Positions 15,252 to 28,401 of a stretch of 64,000 bases of DNA are shown here, one piece after another. The notes beneath the pieces were generated by a model. The model was given only the letters and a program-made list of their open reading frames with translations. It was not told the origin of the DNA and ran no database searches. Source of the stretch: Sycobia sp. Sy_11 (taxonomy: Eukaryota > Arthropoda > Insecta > Hymenoptera > Epichrysomallidae); contig JACCIC010000140.1 in NCBI GenBank assembly GCA_018907035.1, positions 131,501-195,500 on the forward strand. The letters are read 5' to 3'. The first letter of the stretch is position 1. The number at the start of each line of letters is the position of its first letter. The position numbers were made by a program, and so were the translations under genes.

Positions 15252-15420
15252 TATATCTGCAAAATGCAAGCGCGCAAAGTACGCGAGGTTGAAGTCTATA
15301 TTGGACTGTAATATAATAGGGCGCGTGGGGAATCGAATCGAAAGCAACCGGGCTCTATATACACACGCGCGCGCGCGTGCGCACACACACACACATACAC
15401 ACACACACACACACACAGCG
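14826..15420. repeat. (GA)n, (AT)n and mixed CG/CA alternating tract
   Basis: GA at 14826-14860 is followed by a long AT run at 15189-15245. A purine-pyrimidine alternating tract at 15359-15417 then passes from ACACGCGCGC to CACACA. The last kind of sequence favours Z-DNA. Confidence 0.93.
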
Positions 15421-15899
15421 CATGCGTACCAGCGGGCGTATGTATAGGTATATTTAATGAGAAAAAAGGATGTCACTTTTTATCTGCGGTTCGGTTGGAG
15501 GCGCGAATCGAGCGATTAAAAATCTCCGGAGAGAGCGGCCTTGAAAGCACGAGCGGTTTGAACGCAACAGTATATATAGTGTCGCTCTCTGAGGTCATCC
15601 TGTCTTTCTCGCTTTTTCTCTCTTTCTTTTTTTCCTTTCCCTCTCTCTCTCTCTCTGTCTCTCTCTCCTTTTATTTCTCATTAAAATAATCATCGTGTAG
15701 ACCAGTCCCGCAGCCCATGGTATTTGACGGTATACATCTCGTGCTCGGATGTACCACCAACTGAATCTCATTAACAAGTCTTTATAAGTGTACCACAAAT
15801 GTTATATTACCGCAAATAACAATTGATAAATAATCATTTTTTCTACGCATATATTTATAATAATATTTATTTGCACCTCTAGCCGTATTTTATATACCT

Positions 15900-16198
15900 A
15901 CATAGTTCAGTTTCTTTCTCTCTCCCGCTCTCTTTTTCTCTCTCTAATTTCCACTCTTCTTCCCGGCACGCTCGCGCGCGGGGGAAAAAGTGCGCGCAAA
16001 TCTTGAGAGCGGCCCCGAACCAAAGGGACGGGGATAATCAAAGGGAGAGAGATGGGTAGTGAGCGAGAGGGAAAGAGAGCGAGGGAGAGAGAGAGAGAGA
16101 AAGGAAAAGAGAGGGAGGGAGAGAGAGAGCAAGAAAGAGAGAGAGGGGAACGAGCCTGGAGGAGAGAGCGGCGAAGAACAAACGGGGATATAATACGC

Positions 16199-16247
<49 letters not shown>

Positions 16248-16549
16248 GAGGCTGACGGAGAGATAGGGCGATGAGGAGCGCATGTGCGCGCCTTTCTTCG
16301 TGTCTCTATGGTTTAATATGCCATAGGTTTATTATATACGTATGTAGGTACATTTTACACATACGCACGCACACGCACGCACACGCACACGCGTGCTAGA
16401 TGCTAGGTTCGATTTACCCGGTGCTAGCTCTGAAGCTTTGGGTGCAGCATATAAACGAAGCACGGGCGAATGAGATAGGAAGTCTGCCGTACACACACAC
16501 ATATAAATATACATCATTTGCGTGCATGGGGCGTCAGGAGAGAAAGTAT

Positions 16550-16581
<32 letters not shown>

Positions 16582-16597
16582 ACATGCGAAAGAGAGG

Positions 16598-16651
<54 letters not shown>

Positions 16652-16880
16652 ATGAGTGAGGGAGAGGGGAGAGACCACAGCTGTGCGAGAAGGAGATCGA
16701 GAGAGGGAGTGTTCGTTGGCGGAGCGCAGCGCGCCGCTTACAGCGGCTTCGGAAAAAGGGAGGGAAGAAGCGGGGGTTGCGCATACACATAGCGCGTAAA
16801 CGTTCCGGAGTGGGAGTCAACAATCCGCACCATCGGACCAAGCTGGAGAGGAGAGAGACAGATATCGCGTTTGTGTGCAG

Positions 16881-16924
<44 letters not shown>

Positions 16925-17010
16925 TATAGAGAACACATGAACCGACGTCGTGCGCACATATCGTGGTGCCGAGAGTATGAGAGAAAGAGAGAGAGAGAGA
17001 GAGAGAGATA
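15900..17010. repeat. (TC)n/(GA)n cluster with inverted arrangement
   Basis: The cluster holds TC near 15915-15945, GA at 16080-16145, AT at 16203-16247, TC at 16548-16577 directly followed by GA at 16599-16650, then GA at 16883-16922 and 16980-17010. The TC-then-GA pair at 16548-16650 is self-complementary. Confidence 0.93.
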
Positions 17011-17510
17011 CTGAATACAGGGAGAGAGAATCGAGAGAGCCGAACGAGGAGGGGGGGGGCGGAAGAGCGAGAGAGCGTCGGTGTGCCCGACGGCGCCTCG
17101 GTATTGGTGCGAGAGCAGCGCTCCGCGTTCGGGCCGCTTCGACTCCCGACATCGGGCGCTCGGGGGGCCTGTGTGCTGGTCCGATCCTGTCCCTGCTGAT
17201 GCGTGCATAGGCAGCGCGGCGGCGGCGGCGGCTCTTTTAGTTCGGCACGGGAGTTCGCATCGTCGTCATCCGTGTAGTTTTGCGCGCGCCGCGTGCGCTA
17301 CACCCGTACCTCGCAGCGCGCCCTGTACAGTACGCAGTTGCTTTTTCTTTTTTTTTTTATTGTTGTTGTTGTTGTTGTTGTTGTTGTTTTGGTAATACAT
17401 AGTTATATGTGAGCCTACCTCATAATGACTGCATGAAATTGTGCAGTTCGCAAACGCATTTCGGTGCATGAATGCGCTCGCGTTCGATCATCGTCGGTGT
17501 ATAGTGAACA

Positions 17511-17544
<34 letters not shown>

Positions 17545-17870
17545 CAAGAGCAAGAGCGAGCGAGAGAGGGGGGAGAGACGCAAGCGCAGAGGGAGGCCGT
17601 GCCCCTCTACCCGCCCCGCCGGCCGTTCACACAGACACACTCCATAGTGCGAGCGCACGCATACAGCCGCACTGGCGTCAGGCGCGCATGCTTTTTTAGC
17701 ATTTCGTTGAAATTGGAGTGTGTATGTATGTAAGTGTTCTATATAGTGGAGTGAATAGTTGGGAAAGTTTTGAATCGAAGACAGTTTGTATCCGCATTAT
17801 TATACAGGGGCAGAACTATCGTGTCTACCGGTTAAAGACGGTAAAAGTGCGCACAGTACTCGACGGTGAG
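16700..17870 (+). promoter_or_regulatory. Psc: Candidate Psc promoter / non-coding first exon region
   Basis: This CpG-dense stretch amid (GA)n tracts ends at two donor-like sites (gacg|gtgagtg at 17866 and acg|gtaaaa at 17841) on the plus strand. Psc needs a spliced upstream 5'UTR exon because its first coding exon starts with an acceptor at 22404. The assignment rests on composition and position only; no TATA box or initiator is decisive. Confidence 0.3.
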
Positions 17871-17871
17871 T

Positions 17872-17903
<32 letters not shown>

Positions 17904-18745
17904 TAGAATACGGATAAAGTGCCAGTAGTTGAGTAAGTGAAATCAGTGTGCGACGGTAAGGTAAACTCGTCGAAGACGATAGGATACCTTGGCCTCGCTC
18001 TGTCTGTCGGTCTGTCTGCTCCTGTGCATATATCGTCTGAAATTATCTGTATATATATATATATATATATACACGTTCCTGCGCGATGTCGTCGTCGAGG
18101 TCCGCGCATCAGACAAAGGGGGACAGACTTACGGCGGCCGCGCGCTAGTGTTAGTAGAGTGCGGACAGGCTTCTCCGTCTCTCTTTCTCCCACTGGTCTA
18201 TAATACAATCGCATCGCGGGCTCTCCGCGCACTCCACACGGGCGCGCGCGCGCACGCCTCGCGCGAGAAGGAGAGTGAGAGGGAGTATAAGTATATATAT
18301 ACATATATATATATATATTCGGCGAGGGAGAGATAGCACGCGGTAGCGAGAGAAGGACGGTGGAGAAAAAAGAGAGGACTCCTGCGCGCTCGACGGAGAC
18401 GGGAGACGACGACGACGGCGACGGCAACGACGAAACGAAAGCGATGCTCTACTGCCAGAGGGAATAACATTAGGCTTCGCTGCTCCACGTACGTATATAT
18501 ATATATATATGTATATTTACGTCTACATAAACATATAACTATATATTTATATGCAATATATACACGAGTGCTAATACCAGGCTGATACACTGTACGCGTC
18601 CTGTAAAACTCTGTTGCATGCGCATATATTCGTACACGGGCGTCGATGTGTGTGTTTTATATATACCTTATGCGAGAAAACGAGGGTTGCGCGTATTGGT
18701 TGAGAAGGAGAGAGAGAAAAAAGGATGGAGTATAGAGAGAGAATG

Positions 18746-18789
<44 letters not shown>

Positions 18790-19293
18790 ATATGAGTGAG
18801 AACGTTAATTTTGCATACATGTACCTTCAAGCTTTCTCTCTCCCTCCCTCCCGCCCCCTTTCAATTTACAGCGATGTGAGATTTCTGCATTATTTTCAAA
18901 GGGTTATTCAAGATTTATTTTTTGTATTAGACACGAAGAATGTAATAAGCGGGATATAATGCCGGCTTTTTTATTTTTTTTTTTTTTAAAAAACTTTGCG
19001 ATGGCCAATCTTTTTTTTCTTGTCCCTATTTACACATCGTGCGTCTTTTCCATAAATAAACACGCAGGGAGGCTTCCCCGTCTTGTTTCGGTTCGTCTGA
19101 TTAATGGAATCGTTAGAAATTCTAATTAAAGAGGAATGAAAATTAAGTCGAGTGTTTACTACGTTGGGTCTGTGTTGTGCGTAATAAAGCGGCGGTCCGA
19201 ACATCGTTGAAGGACTGAAAAGGGGGACTTTGTATAGCGATGCTGATTAAAAATATTTAAAGAGCCTAGTTAAAGAAGCTGTGGATTAATAAA

Positions 19294-19345
<52 letters not shown>

Positions 19346-19676
19346 TAGAATAAGAAGTAGAAAGCAAGAAAGAAAAAAAAGCTCCTTTCAGCTCGGATAA
19401 AAAGTTAAACCAGGAATGAAATTACAAATATATGTATACGCAAACCGGTTAAATCGGGTTAAGTTCAGAGTATATAGAATACTTCGTGGGTAGGATGGGA
19501 GGGGGATTGAACTTGCGAATCGTGCAAATCGATGGTCGGAATTGATAAAACGGCGAATTTTTTTTACGTGCGGATCTGTCCCCTATGGCTGCGACGAAAA
19601 AGAATACAAAAACAATGAAAATAATGGAACGCGCTTTTCGGAAAAGTCGACACCGGGTGCTGACTGGAAGGGAGAG

Positions 19677-19715
<39 letters not shown>

Positions 19716-19981
19716 CCAACTCCATAAATTAACTTACGAGGATTTTTGTCTAATTTTTCACTCAATGCGTCAAAACAGCTTTCACCGGAATTTAACGATT
19801 AATAATATAAAATTGAAACCCGTTGCTTTCTCTGCAATGTTGGGTGGAAAAATCCCGGAGAAGTTCGCCGATATATTGGGGAATATATAAGGAAAAATTG
19901 TGCGAACCCACATAATCCAATTGTTCAGCGGCGAGAAGAAGTTGCACGAGGCATACACGAGGGTCTTTTAACGAGTGTGTG

Positions 19982-20045
<64 letters not shown>
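17511..20045. repeat. (GA)n and (AT)n microsatellites upstream of Psc
   Basis: GA runs lie at 17511-17545, 17871-17905, 19678-19713 and 19985-20043. AT runs lie at 18047-18072, 18750-18782 and 19296-19341. In this stretch every long GA/TC tract has purines on the plus strand, unlike 9.5-12 kb. Confidence 0.93.
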
Positions 20046-20699
20046 AGAATAAGAGAGAGAGAGGGAAAGATTCACATCTTGATATTTTCCTAGCAGCCGC
20101 AATCCAAGGTCCGTCCCCCTTCCCCCGTGCGAGCACCAAGAACTAAGGACGAAGACAGAATGGAGAAACGAAGAAAAAGAGAGAAGGAGAGAGGTAGACA
20201 TGGTGTTTTTCTCCCTCTCTCTCTCCCTCTCTCTCTCCTTCGCTCTCCCGGTCGGAGCCGCGTTTTATCAGCAGAGCTCCTTTCGTCTCCTTTCGCTTTC
20301 CTTCCTTCTGCCCCTCCCCGCTAAACTTCGACTCCGCGACATGCTCCTTCATTCTATATATCTTTTCTGATGGACTGCGTTCCTGGGTTTCTATTTACTT
20401 CGCGAGGGAGAGAGAAACGGGGGGGGGGTGTGAGAGAGAGAGACGTTAGCTCTCGTCGTCGGCGCAAAAAAAAAAACTGACAAGTATTAAATATAATGAT
20501 ACGGAGGAGCCGAACGGAAGTTCGCGAGTCGCGGATTTGTATCCTTTTGTTCGCTACATACCGCATGTATCAACGGGGAAATTTATTTTTATAATACGAG
20601 CGCTGCGATTTTGCAAACCGTTGCACAATGCATCAAGTTAATCTTTGATTAGTCAGGGATTTTAGACATGGTTTAGAATATCTATATATATATACATAT

Positions 20700-20702
20700 A
20701 TC

Positions 20703-20750
<48 letters not shown>

Positions 20751-21423
20751 GATATATGTATATATATATACATCTTGATATATATATACAAACACGTGTA
20801 TAAAAAAGGATTAAGAACAAATGGACTGGGGACTTAAAGTTATCTAGGAAATTGACTAAAATATATGGATTCATTCTCGCTGTTTCTTGTTTCATTAATG
20901 CAAATATATATATATATAAATTTTGAAAATCCAATATTAGTTAAGACTGGTTAAAGTTACCTCAAAAGACGCGCAAACGTATAACTTCATTTTTCGAAGT
21001 TTATGAAAAAATTTCTAAATATACGCCCTATTTTCCGACATAATTAGATATTTTTCCACATACAATCCAGTTCGTATATGATAAAATTCGCGTAAATCCG
21101 GCCGATTAATTATCGGACATTTATATACACGTATCGCTGTAATTTCTATATATTACTGATTACGCAGCGACGATTTTGTTCACAAAATTGGAATTCAGCC
21201 GCATCAGAAATAGCCAAGATAATGAATGTAATATATTACTTCCCGACAGTGTAGACTACAGATATGGGACTATAAATTTTTGAACTTTGTTTATGCATCT
21301 GTCCGTGTATGTTGTGTGTACGCACGCGGGTGCGCGCGTTAAGAAAAAAGAAAGATAGTAAAAAAGTTCCGTCAAAAGCCGGTTACCCAAGTAGATTTAC
21401 GGTCTGGTTTAAGAAAGTATTAG

Positions 21424-21468
<45 letters not shown>

Positions 21469-21837
21469 TTATATACACACACATATATACATATATATGT
21501 ATATATGCAGGACGACAGTCGTTCGCAGTCGATATCGCGGGTTCGCGACGAACGCACGTGCGAGCATGCGCTCGCTCTCCTTACAGCCGCTACACACATC
21601 ATATATGTAACGTATCGGTGTTGATGCCGACAAGGGGGGGAAAAAAAAGGAGGTGAGCCCATTTCCTCCGCATGTAGAACCGATATAATAAACCCTCTTA
21701 CGCACACACGCGCGCGCACGCACGGAGGAATACGCACACGAAACCTCGCCTCTATTATATATTTGCCGGAGAGCAGCCCGCACCACGAAGAAGGAAGAAA
21801 GTCCCTCGATTGTTGGCGTAAGGGAACAGGGAACGAG

Positions 21838-21908
<71 letters not shown>

Positions 21909-22081
21909 TAAATACACACGCGCGCGAATTTTTAGAATACATATATATCTATATGCGTATACATATCGCGGACATACACCTGAAGCGCTCCGAGCAACAG
22001 AAAGGACGACTCGCGCTATACCTATATGCAATGGGGGTACAGGATTGGGGTGGGATGCGCCCGAGCGAAAATGGAGGGCTC

Positions 22082-22126
<45 letters not shown>

Positions 22127-22585
22127 GATGCCTGGGCATCGCGGCTCGCGCGAGAAGCGGAGGGAGGCCAGGATCCCCCGAGAAACATACACGAGCAACA
22201 TTATAGCGCCGCCCCGCGCGCGCGCGAGACCTCTCTCGTCCTTTCGCGTGAAAAAAAAAATATATATATATATATATCTGTAATGTATATAAATATGTAG
22301 GAAAAGGAAAGAAGAAAATAAATATATATATATAAGAATATGAGAATGTACAGTGTTATACGCGATGTGCGCCGTCGTTAATCTCCACCTGCATTTTCCA
22401 CCAGGCGCGACTCGAGGGACCGGGCGGAGTTGGAGGCGAAGGCGCTGGACGCGGCCACGAGGGAAAGATGTCCGGCGCCGGGAAGCGCACCTACCTGCGC
22501 GAAGTCAATCCCTACCTGATCTGTCCGTTGTGCCGGGGATACCTGATTGACGCGACCACCGTCGTCGAGTGCCTGCACTCTTGTA

Positions 22586-22638
<53 letters not shown>

Positions 22639-22710
22639 TGTTTATATACGTAACAATATCAATGCGTACAGTATCCGAACATGCGCTATATGCCGCTGTC
22701 GATTTTTGCG

Positions 22711-22757
<47 letters not shown>

Positions 22758-22760
22758 AGA
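20700..22760. repeat. (AT)n and (TC)n microsatellites around the first Psc coding exon
   Basis: AT runs lie at 20705-20745, 21428-21468, 21840-21903, 22591-22634 and 22713-22754, and TC at 22085-22125. The last two AT runs fill much of Psc intron 1. Confidence 0.93.
22405..22582 (+). CDS. Psc: Psc first coding exon (5'UTR tail plus first half of RING)
   Basis: The acceptor ttttccaccag lies just upstream, so the 63 nt before the ATG at 22468 are spliced 5'UTR. The exon encodes [20 protein letters not shown] onward through the first RING zinc ligands (C19, C22, C35, H37) and ends after one base of the Phe39 codon at a consensus gtaagt donor. The next intron is only 295 nt and is largely (AT)n. 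Confidence 0.9.
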
Positions 22761-25192
22761 CAGGCCGGAGATCGGTATTCGTTTAGAATTGTTAACGGAC
22801 TCTACCGAATACCTATACGTTTAGAATATATATATATATATATATATTCGCAACAATTATGTCTTTTGTTCCCACAGTCTGCCGGAGCTGTATACTGAAA
22901 CACCTGACGAAGGATGCGCAGTGCCCCACCTGCAAGCATTTGCTCAACACCGCCAAGCCGAACATCAAGTAAGTTATATTCTATATTTTTTTTATATTCC
23001 TACATAATATATGACATTTCAATATAATACATATTATAGGCGGTCGAGCTTTTCTCATCGTTTTGAATTTTTTTTTTTTTTTTTTAACGAATTCGCGCGC
23101 GATAGTATGATTTATGAATTATATTGCACGTATATATCGACGTCAAGAGTGGCGATTAGAAATTCAAGCTCCATTTATTATTGTCATTCTAGAATAAATA
23201 TTTTTGTTACCTCGACAAATATTTATAGACGGGTGGATTGCTTCGGGTGAAACACTGTACTGGTATATACGATAAAATAAACTTTTTGACGTTTATACGA
23301 CTTATTCGAGCCGAATGGGGGTGAATTGTGCCGAAGAGTACAATTTGTTCTTATTTCTTTGATTTTCTGTCCTTATGCGACTTTAAAACTGTATTTACCC
23401 AGTTTCATAAATTTGGCTTAGATAAACTACGTATATCTAATGACGTATTACGCTTGAAACTGCCAAGCTGCCGTAAGTACAATGGTCAATTGAATGTATA
23501 AAACTAACGAAGCATAGGTAGAATAAATGCCTATTATTTACCTAAGCATGCCTAACGAACTACTAAAATAGCCCGCATGCAGCTTAAAAGTCTCGCCAGA
23601 TCGGCGAACAGCGAATGTTTAACGAAACGACTAAGAAATTGTGATTTACCCCCTCCCCCCCCACCAATTTCCAACTTCGGACTAATCGAGCTGCTCGAGT
23701 AAATTGCAACATTTTGGGCCCGTGTCACTCGCGTCTCCCAATAACTGTACAAGTTGTACAACAGTACGTATACGAGCAATGCGTGCGTGCGCGTGTCCAA
23801 CAGCTATATATTTAACGAAACGTCACGTGGCCCCCCGGAACACGTAACGAACATTCGCGACGCTCGCGCGAGCGGGGCGATGCGAAAATGTCGCCGGGAC
23901 AGCTCGGCGCGGTTGCGATCGCATCGCGGATTTCCCGCGCCCGCCAACCAGTGTCCCGAATATATCGCGCGCCTCGGTGCGATGTATCCCAACGTCGTCG
24001 CGCGGCACTCGAATCTCTCGGGAGCGCGCGCGAGACGATCGAGCCGGATCGGGCGGCGCGGCCCGATCCTCGCGTAAATCGCGCGGGAAACGGAGCGAAG
24101 TTGTCGGGGGGGGGGCGGAGGGGCCCGGGGCCGAGGTCCCCGGGACGCCGTGTCTTCGTCGTCGTCGTCGTCGTCCCCGAGATCCCCGTTACATTCTGCT
24201 GGATTTTTCGAGCTTGCAGCGATAATTGGGGGTTGGGAGGGGGGATGGGCGTCGTGTCTCTTTTCGCGCGAACGGCGCTTCTGGAAAATCGCCGCCGAAC
24301 CCTCCCCCCCCCTCGGATCTCATTGAGCGGTTCGATCGACTGATCGATGTGGAATAATGGCCGAAACGTCCCAGGTAGCGCGAGCTGCATAAACGCCAAT
24401 GAAGCTCGAGAGAGAGAGAGAGAGTCCTATTCTTCGCCGCGCGTCTACGCGTTGGTGCGTGCCACCTTTACTTTACGAAGAATGTGGATAAACCAAAAAG
24501 TAACCCCCGTAACTCTCTTGGTTAACCGATTAAATTTTAAAAGTCCTTGGAATAGAAAGAAAAATGGACGTTGGCGACTGAACTTAAACATGATATTTCA
24601 GATCGTTCGAGCTTGACTCCCGAGTCAAAGATATAAAAATTCGTGTGTAATAGCCCTTTGAATGAACTGCCAATTCCGTACGACGTGTCGATATCATTTT
24701 TATTTTACATATAAACAGTCAGATTTAATCGGAAATCATGAAAGTACTTTAGCGTTTTACAGACTAAATTAAACGTCTTTTTTAAGTAAGCGTTGGCATC
24801 GCGTATCGGGAGAGTATGAATCAAATGCTTAAAACTTATACTGCTGAAAGTTCGTTTTCTTAGATCTTCCAGTTTCTGTATAAAACAGTAAAAAAGAAAC
24901 ATTTTTTATCAAAGAACTCTATAGAATCTATAGAGATGTGATATCTAGAGATATATATTACACTATGTTATAGGTACATTTTGACATGTTGTTTTTTTTT
25001 TATCAAAATCCGACCGAGAACTTCAGTTTATTTTTTCTTCAAAATCTATAGTTTTGTTTTATACAGCATTTAAGACTGATTTCATGTAATTTTCCGCTAA
25101 TTTAAGTTGCGCTCAACCCACCACAATATGAAACTTAAGGAAAAAATGTCTTACTTTTCATGCACACTATTGCGTTTCACCTATATAAAAAC

Positions 25193-25255
<63 letters not shown>

Positions 25256-25755
25256 TTAAGTACTTTCGAAACATTAACTTAATACTGGCATTCTGCTTAG
25301 TGAGCACGAATGCTTTAGTCCTTAATTTTTTTCTAAACCAACCACTGCCCGCTGGATTATGGAATTTTTGCTTTTAAACGAGATTAGACACTTTTAAGTT
25401 CGGAAATTGCTGCAAGAAGAAATTCGGAATATATAATTTATCCCCCCCCCCTCCTTTTTTTATATATACACAATAATGTGACGTTCGTTTGTTTTTCTTA
25501 ACCAACGCTTTCAGGGCGGACAAGGCGCTTCAGGATATCGTTTACAAGCTGGTGCCGGGCCTCTACCACAAGGAGATGCGAAAGAGGAGGGAATTCTACA
25601 GCAAGCACCCGGAACACGGTACGCATTCTAATGAGCCACATACTTTGCTCGAGAGCAAAAAAAAAAAAAAAAGAGAGAAAAGAAAAAAAAAAGAAAGAGA
25701 ATCGCGACCGTATATACATAAATATTCGTCTAGCCGCCTTCTTTTCTCTTTTTCT

Positions 25756-25787
<32 letters not shown>

Positions 25788-26047
25788 TGTTGGGTTTCCT
25801 ATTCACCTTTCCATATCGTCTTATAAACTACATAAGTATACGCAAGCAGTTGTATTATAGAGTCCTCTCTCCCACTCTGAAGAGATTTATATCGGGCGGG
25901 GCTCTCGTATCTGGCGGACTCATTAGCTAGTTCGTTGCGGGGTGAAAGACATTCGCCCCTCCCCCCTTGCCCCCTCCTTCGATAACTCGAAGAGATTTTT
26001 TTCTATCCTATTTAAATGTTGTGTGTGTGTGTGTGTGTGTGTGTACA

Positions 26048-26100
<53 letters not shown>

Positions 26101-26372
26101 GTATATATATGTGTATATATAATGCAGCGATGATGGAGTAGCACTATATATATATATATGCTGCGCGGGTTTTCGAGGTAAGAAGATTCGCCGGGAAGCA
26201 ACTTGTCAAAATTCACAGCTCACTCCAGTTACATACGGGCCTTCCTTTTTTTTATTCGCTGAATCTCCCACATCCTCTTCCCATTTGAGCATACATCTAT
26301 ATATTCATATATAATCAATCAATTGGCATTTATATCGTTAGCGCTCGAACAGTCCTTCGCTAATAATCTCTC

Positions 26373-26425
<53 letters not shown>

Positions 26426-26729
26426 AATATACCGAGCGACAATCATAAAGTACCATTATAGTTGGAATAAAGTTGTGACTCGCAGCCCCACCTCCCACCC
26501 GCACTACTACTTCCCGCACCATCCCCAAGCTCATAAATGAAATAGATTCTAATCGATTGCAGGATACGCTGCAAGGCTGAACCATCTTGGCGGTGGTAAG
26601 CTTCTTAAACGAAAATAGAAATCATTTTTTTTTCTCCTTCTTTCTTTTCTTATACTTTCCTTTATACACTGTACGCCGCGCACGTATACTTCAAACGAAG
26701 CAACGAACATAGATATAGAGCAATGCCAA

Positions 26730-26760
<31 letters not shown>

Positions 26761-26780
26761 TATTAAGTATTTTTTGCGTG

Positions 26781-26833
<53 letters not shown>

Positions 26834-27337
26834 TTTTTATGTTTTCACCTCACATACACGCATATACAGACACGTGTTTACAATATCGTTTTGCGTATGC
26901 GGCACTTCCGATGTGGCGAGAAGGAGTGCGACAGTTTGAGGCGGTTTTCGTTCTTCTTCTTGGGTTTTTTTTTTGTCTTCGCCAATTTCACGTTTGTTTG
27001 CAACAATAGTTTTCATGCATATTTCAAACTTTTTTTTTTTACACTATACCTATACGTATTTTGCTACTTAGATATATAGAACATTGATTGGATCGGCGAT
27101 ACTGTGCAGCAGTTTTTTCTTCTTTTGCTGAGTATTTGATTATACACACACACATAAAAATATGTACAATTACGCAACGATATTTGGAATCGAGTTGGGA
27201 GGATTATTTATATATACATTACTGTATTGCAATAAAAGTTTGAGCTACTGCAGTTTTTTCTTCTTTTATATTTATAGCAAAATAGAACTATTTGCAAGTT
27301 GGTGTGCTTAAGCGCGGTTGTGTACTTTTGTTTTCAA

Positions 27338-27392
<55 letters not shown>

Positions 27393-28336
27393 GCAAGTGT
27401 GCGTGCTTATGCACACTTATTCATTATACACCGTAGATGTTGCATATATACATTCACTTGATTATATGAAGAGCTGTTCGCCGTTTCATTAATTTAACGA
27501 AGAAAATAACATCTGGTTATTGCAATCTGAATAATAATGGCATATTGCGTAAAATAAGCACTTCCATGTCTATTATTATTGCTAATCATCCATCCGTTAA
27601 AATAACGAACGAACGCTAAAATTCCACATTATTCTCGACAAAAAAAAAAAAAGGAGCACGAACGAAACAAGTGGGTAAACAGCTCTTCGCAATTACACTG
27701 TTGATAAACCAAACAATAACAATTGTATGGCAGCCAATTTTCTTTGTTTATTTATTCTTCTCTTTTACGTAAATCATGAGACGAAAGAGACACAGCCGCG
27801 AAATACCAGCATCCTTCCGCGAATTAAACTATAACGTACTAATTGAAAAAAAACAACAAAAAAAAAAAAAAATCACAACAGCCGATTCAGCAACGCCCGA
27901 GCAGCGCGGCGAGGACGTCAGCGGCCGTTTGATCTTTGCGCCCGAGGACGCGATCAGCCTCAGCCTCGAGTATCTGCCGATCGGCGCCGATCCGCTCGCC
28001 CTCCTGTCAGCGAGCTGCACCGACGCGGACGCCAATCAGGTCGCCATCAATGGCCAATTGCCCGGCAAACAGAAGCCGCACGGCATGGGCAATCGGCGAT
28101 ACCTACAGTGCCCGGCCCTCGTCACCATTGCCCACCTGAAGAAGTTTCTCGGCCTCAAGTACAGCGTCGACTTGTCGAGGTATAACATTGACATATGTCA
28201 CAGAAGGGCACCGCTGCCGGAACACTGGACCCTCATGGACGTCGCCTATATATTCGCGTGGAAACGGGTAAGCTATGTATTAATTTTTCAATAATTTTAA
28301 AATAAAAATTAATTTTTCTCTTTTCGTTTTAAGACA

Positions 28337-28401
<65 letters not shown>

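Noticed and set aside
23812..24399. 195-codon minus-strand frame and 151-codon plus-strand frame in the CpG-rich Psc intron block
   Set aside because: Several overlapping frames are open at once because GC-rich DNA has few stop codons. The sequence is Arg/Ala/Pro-rich without recognisable domains and lies within an intron.
26730..27391. ATT/TTA trinucleotide arrays considered as a CRISPR-like or satellite array
   Set aside because: Simple trinucleotide repeats with no spacer structure, located in a eukaryotic intron.
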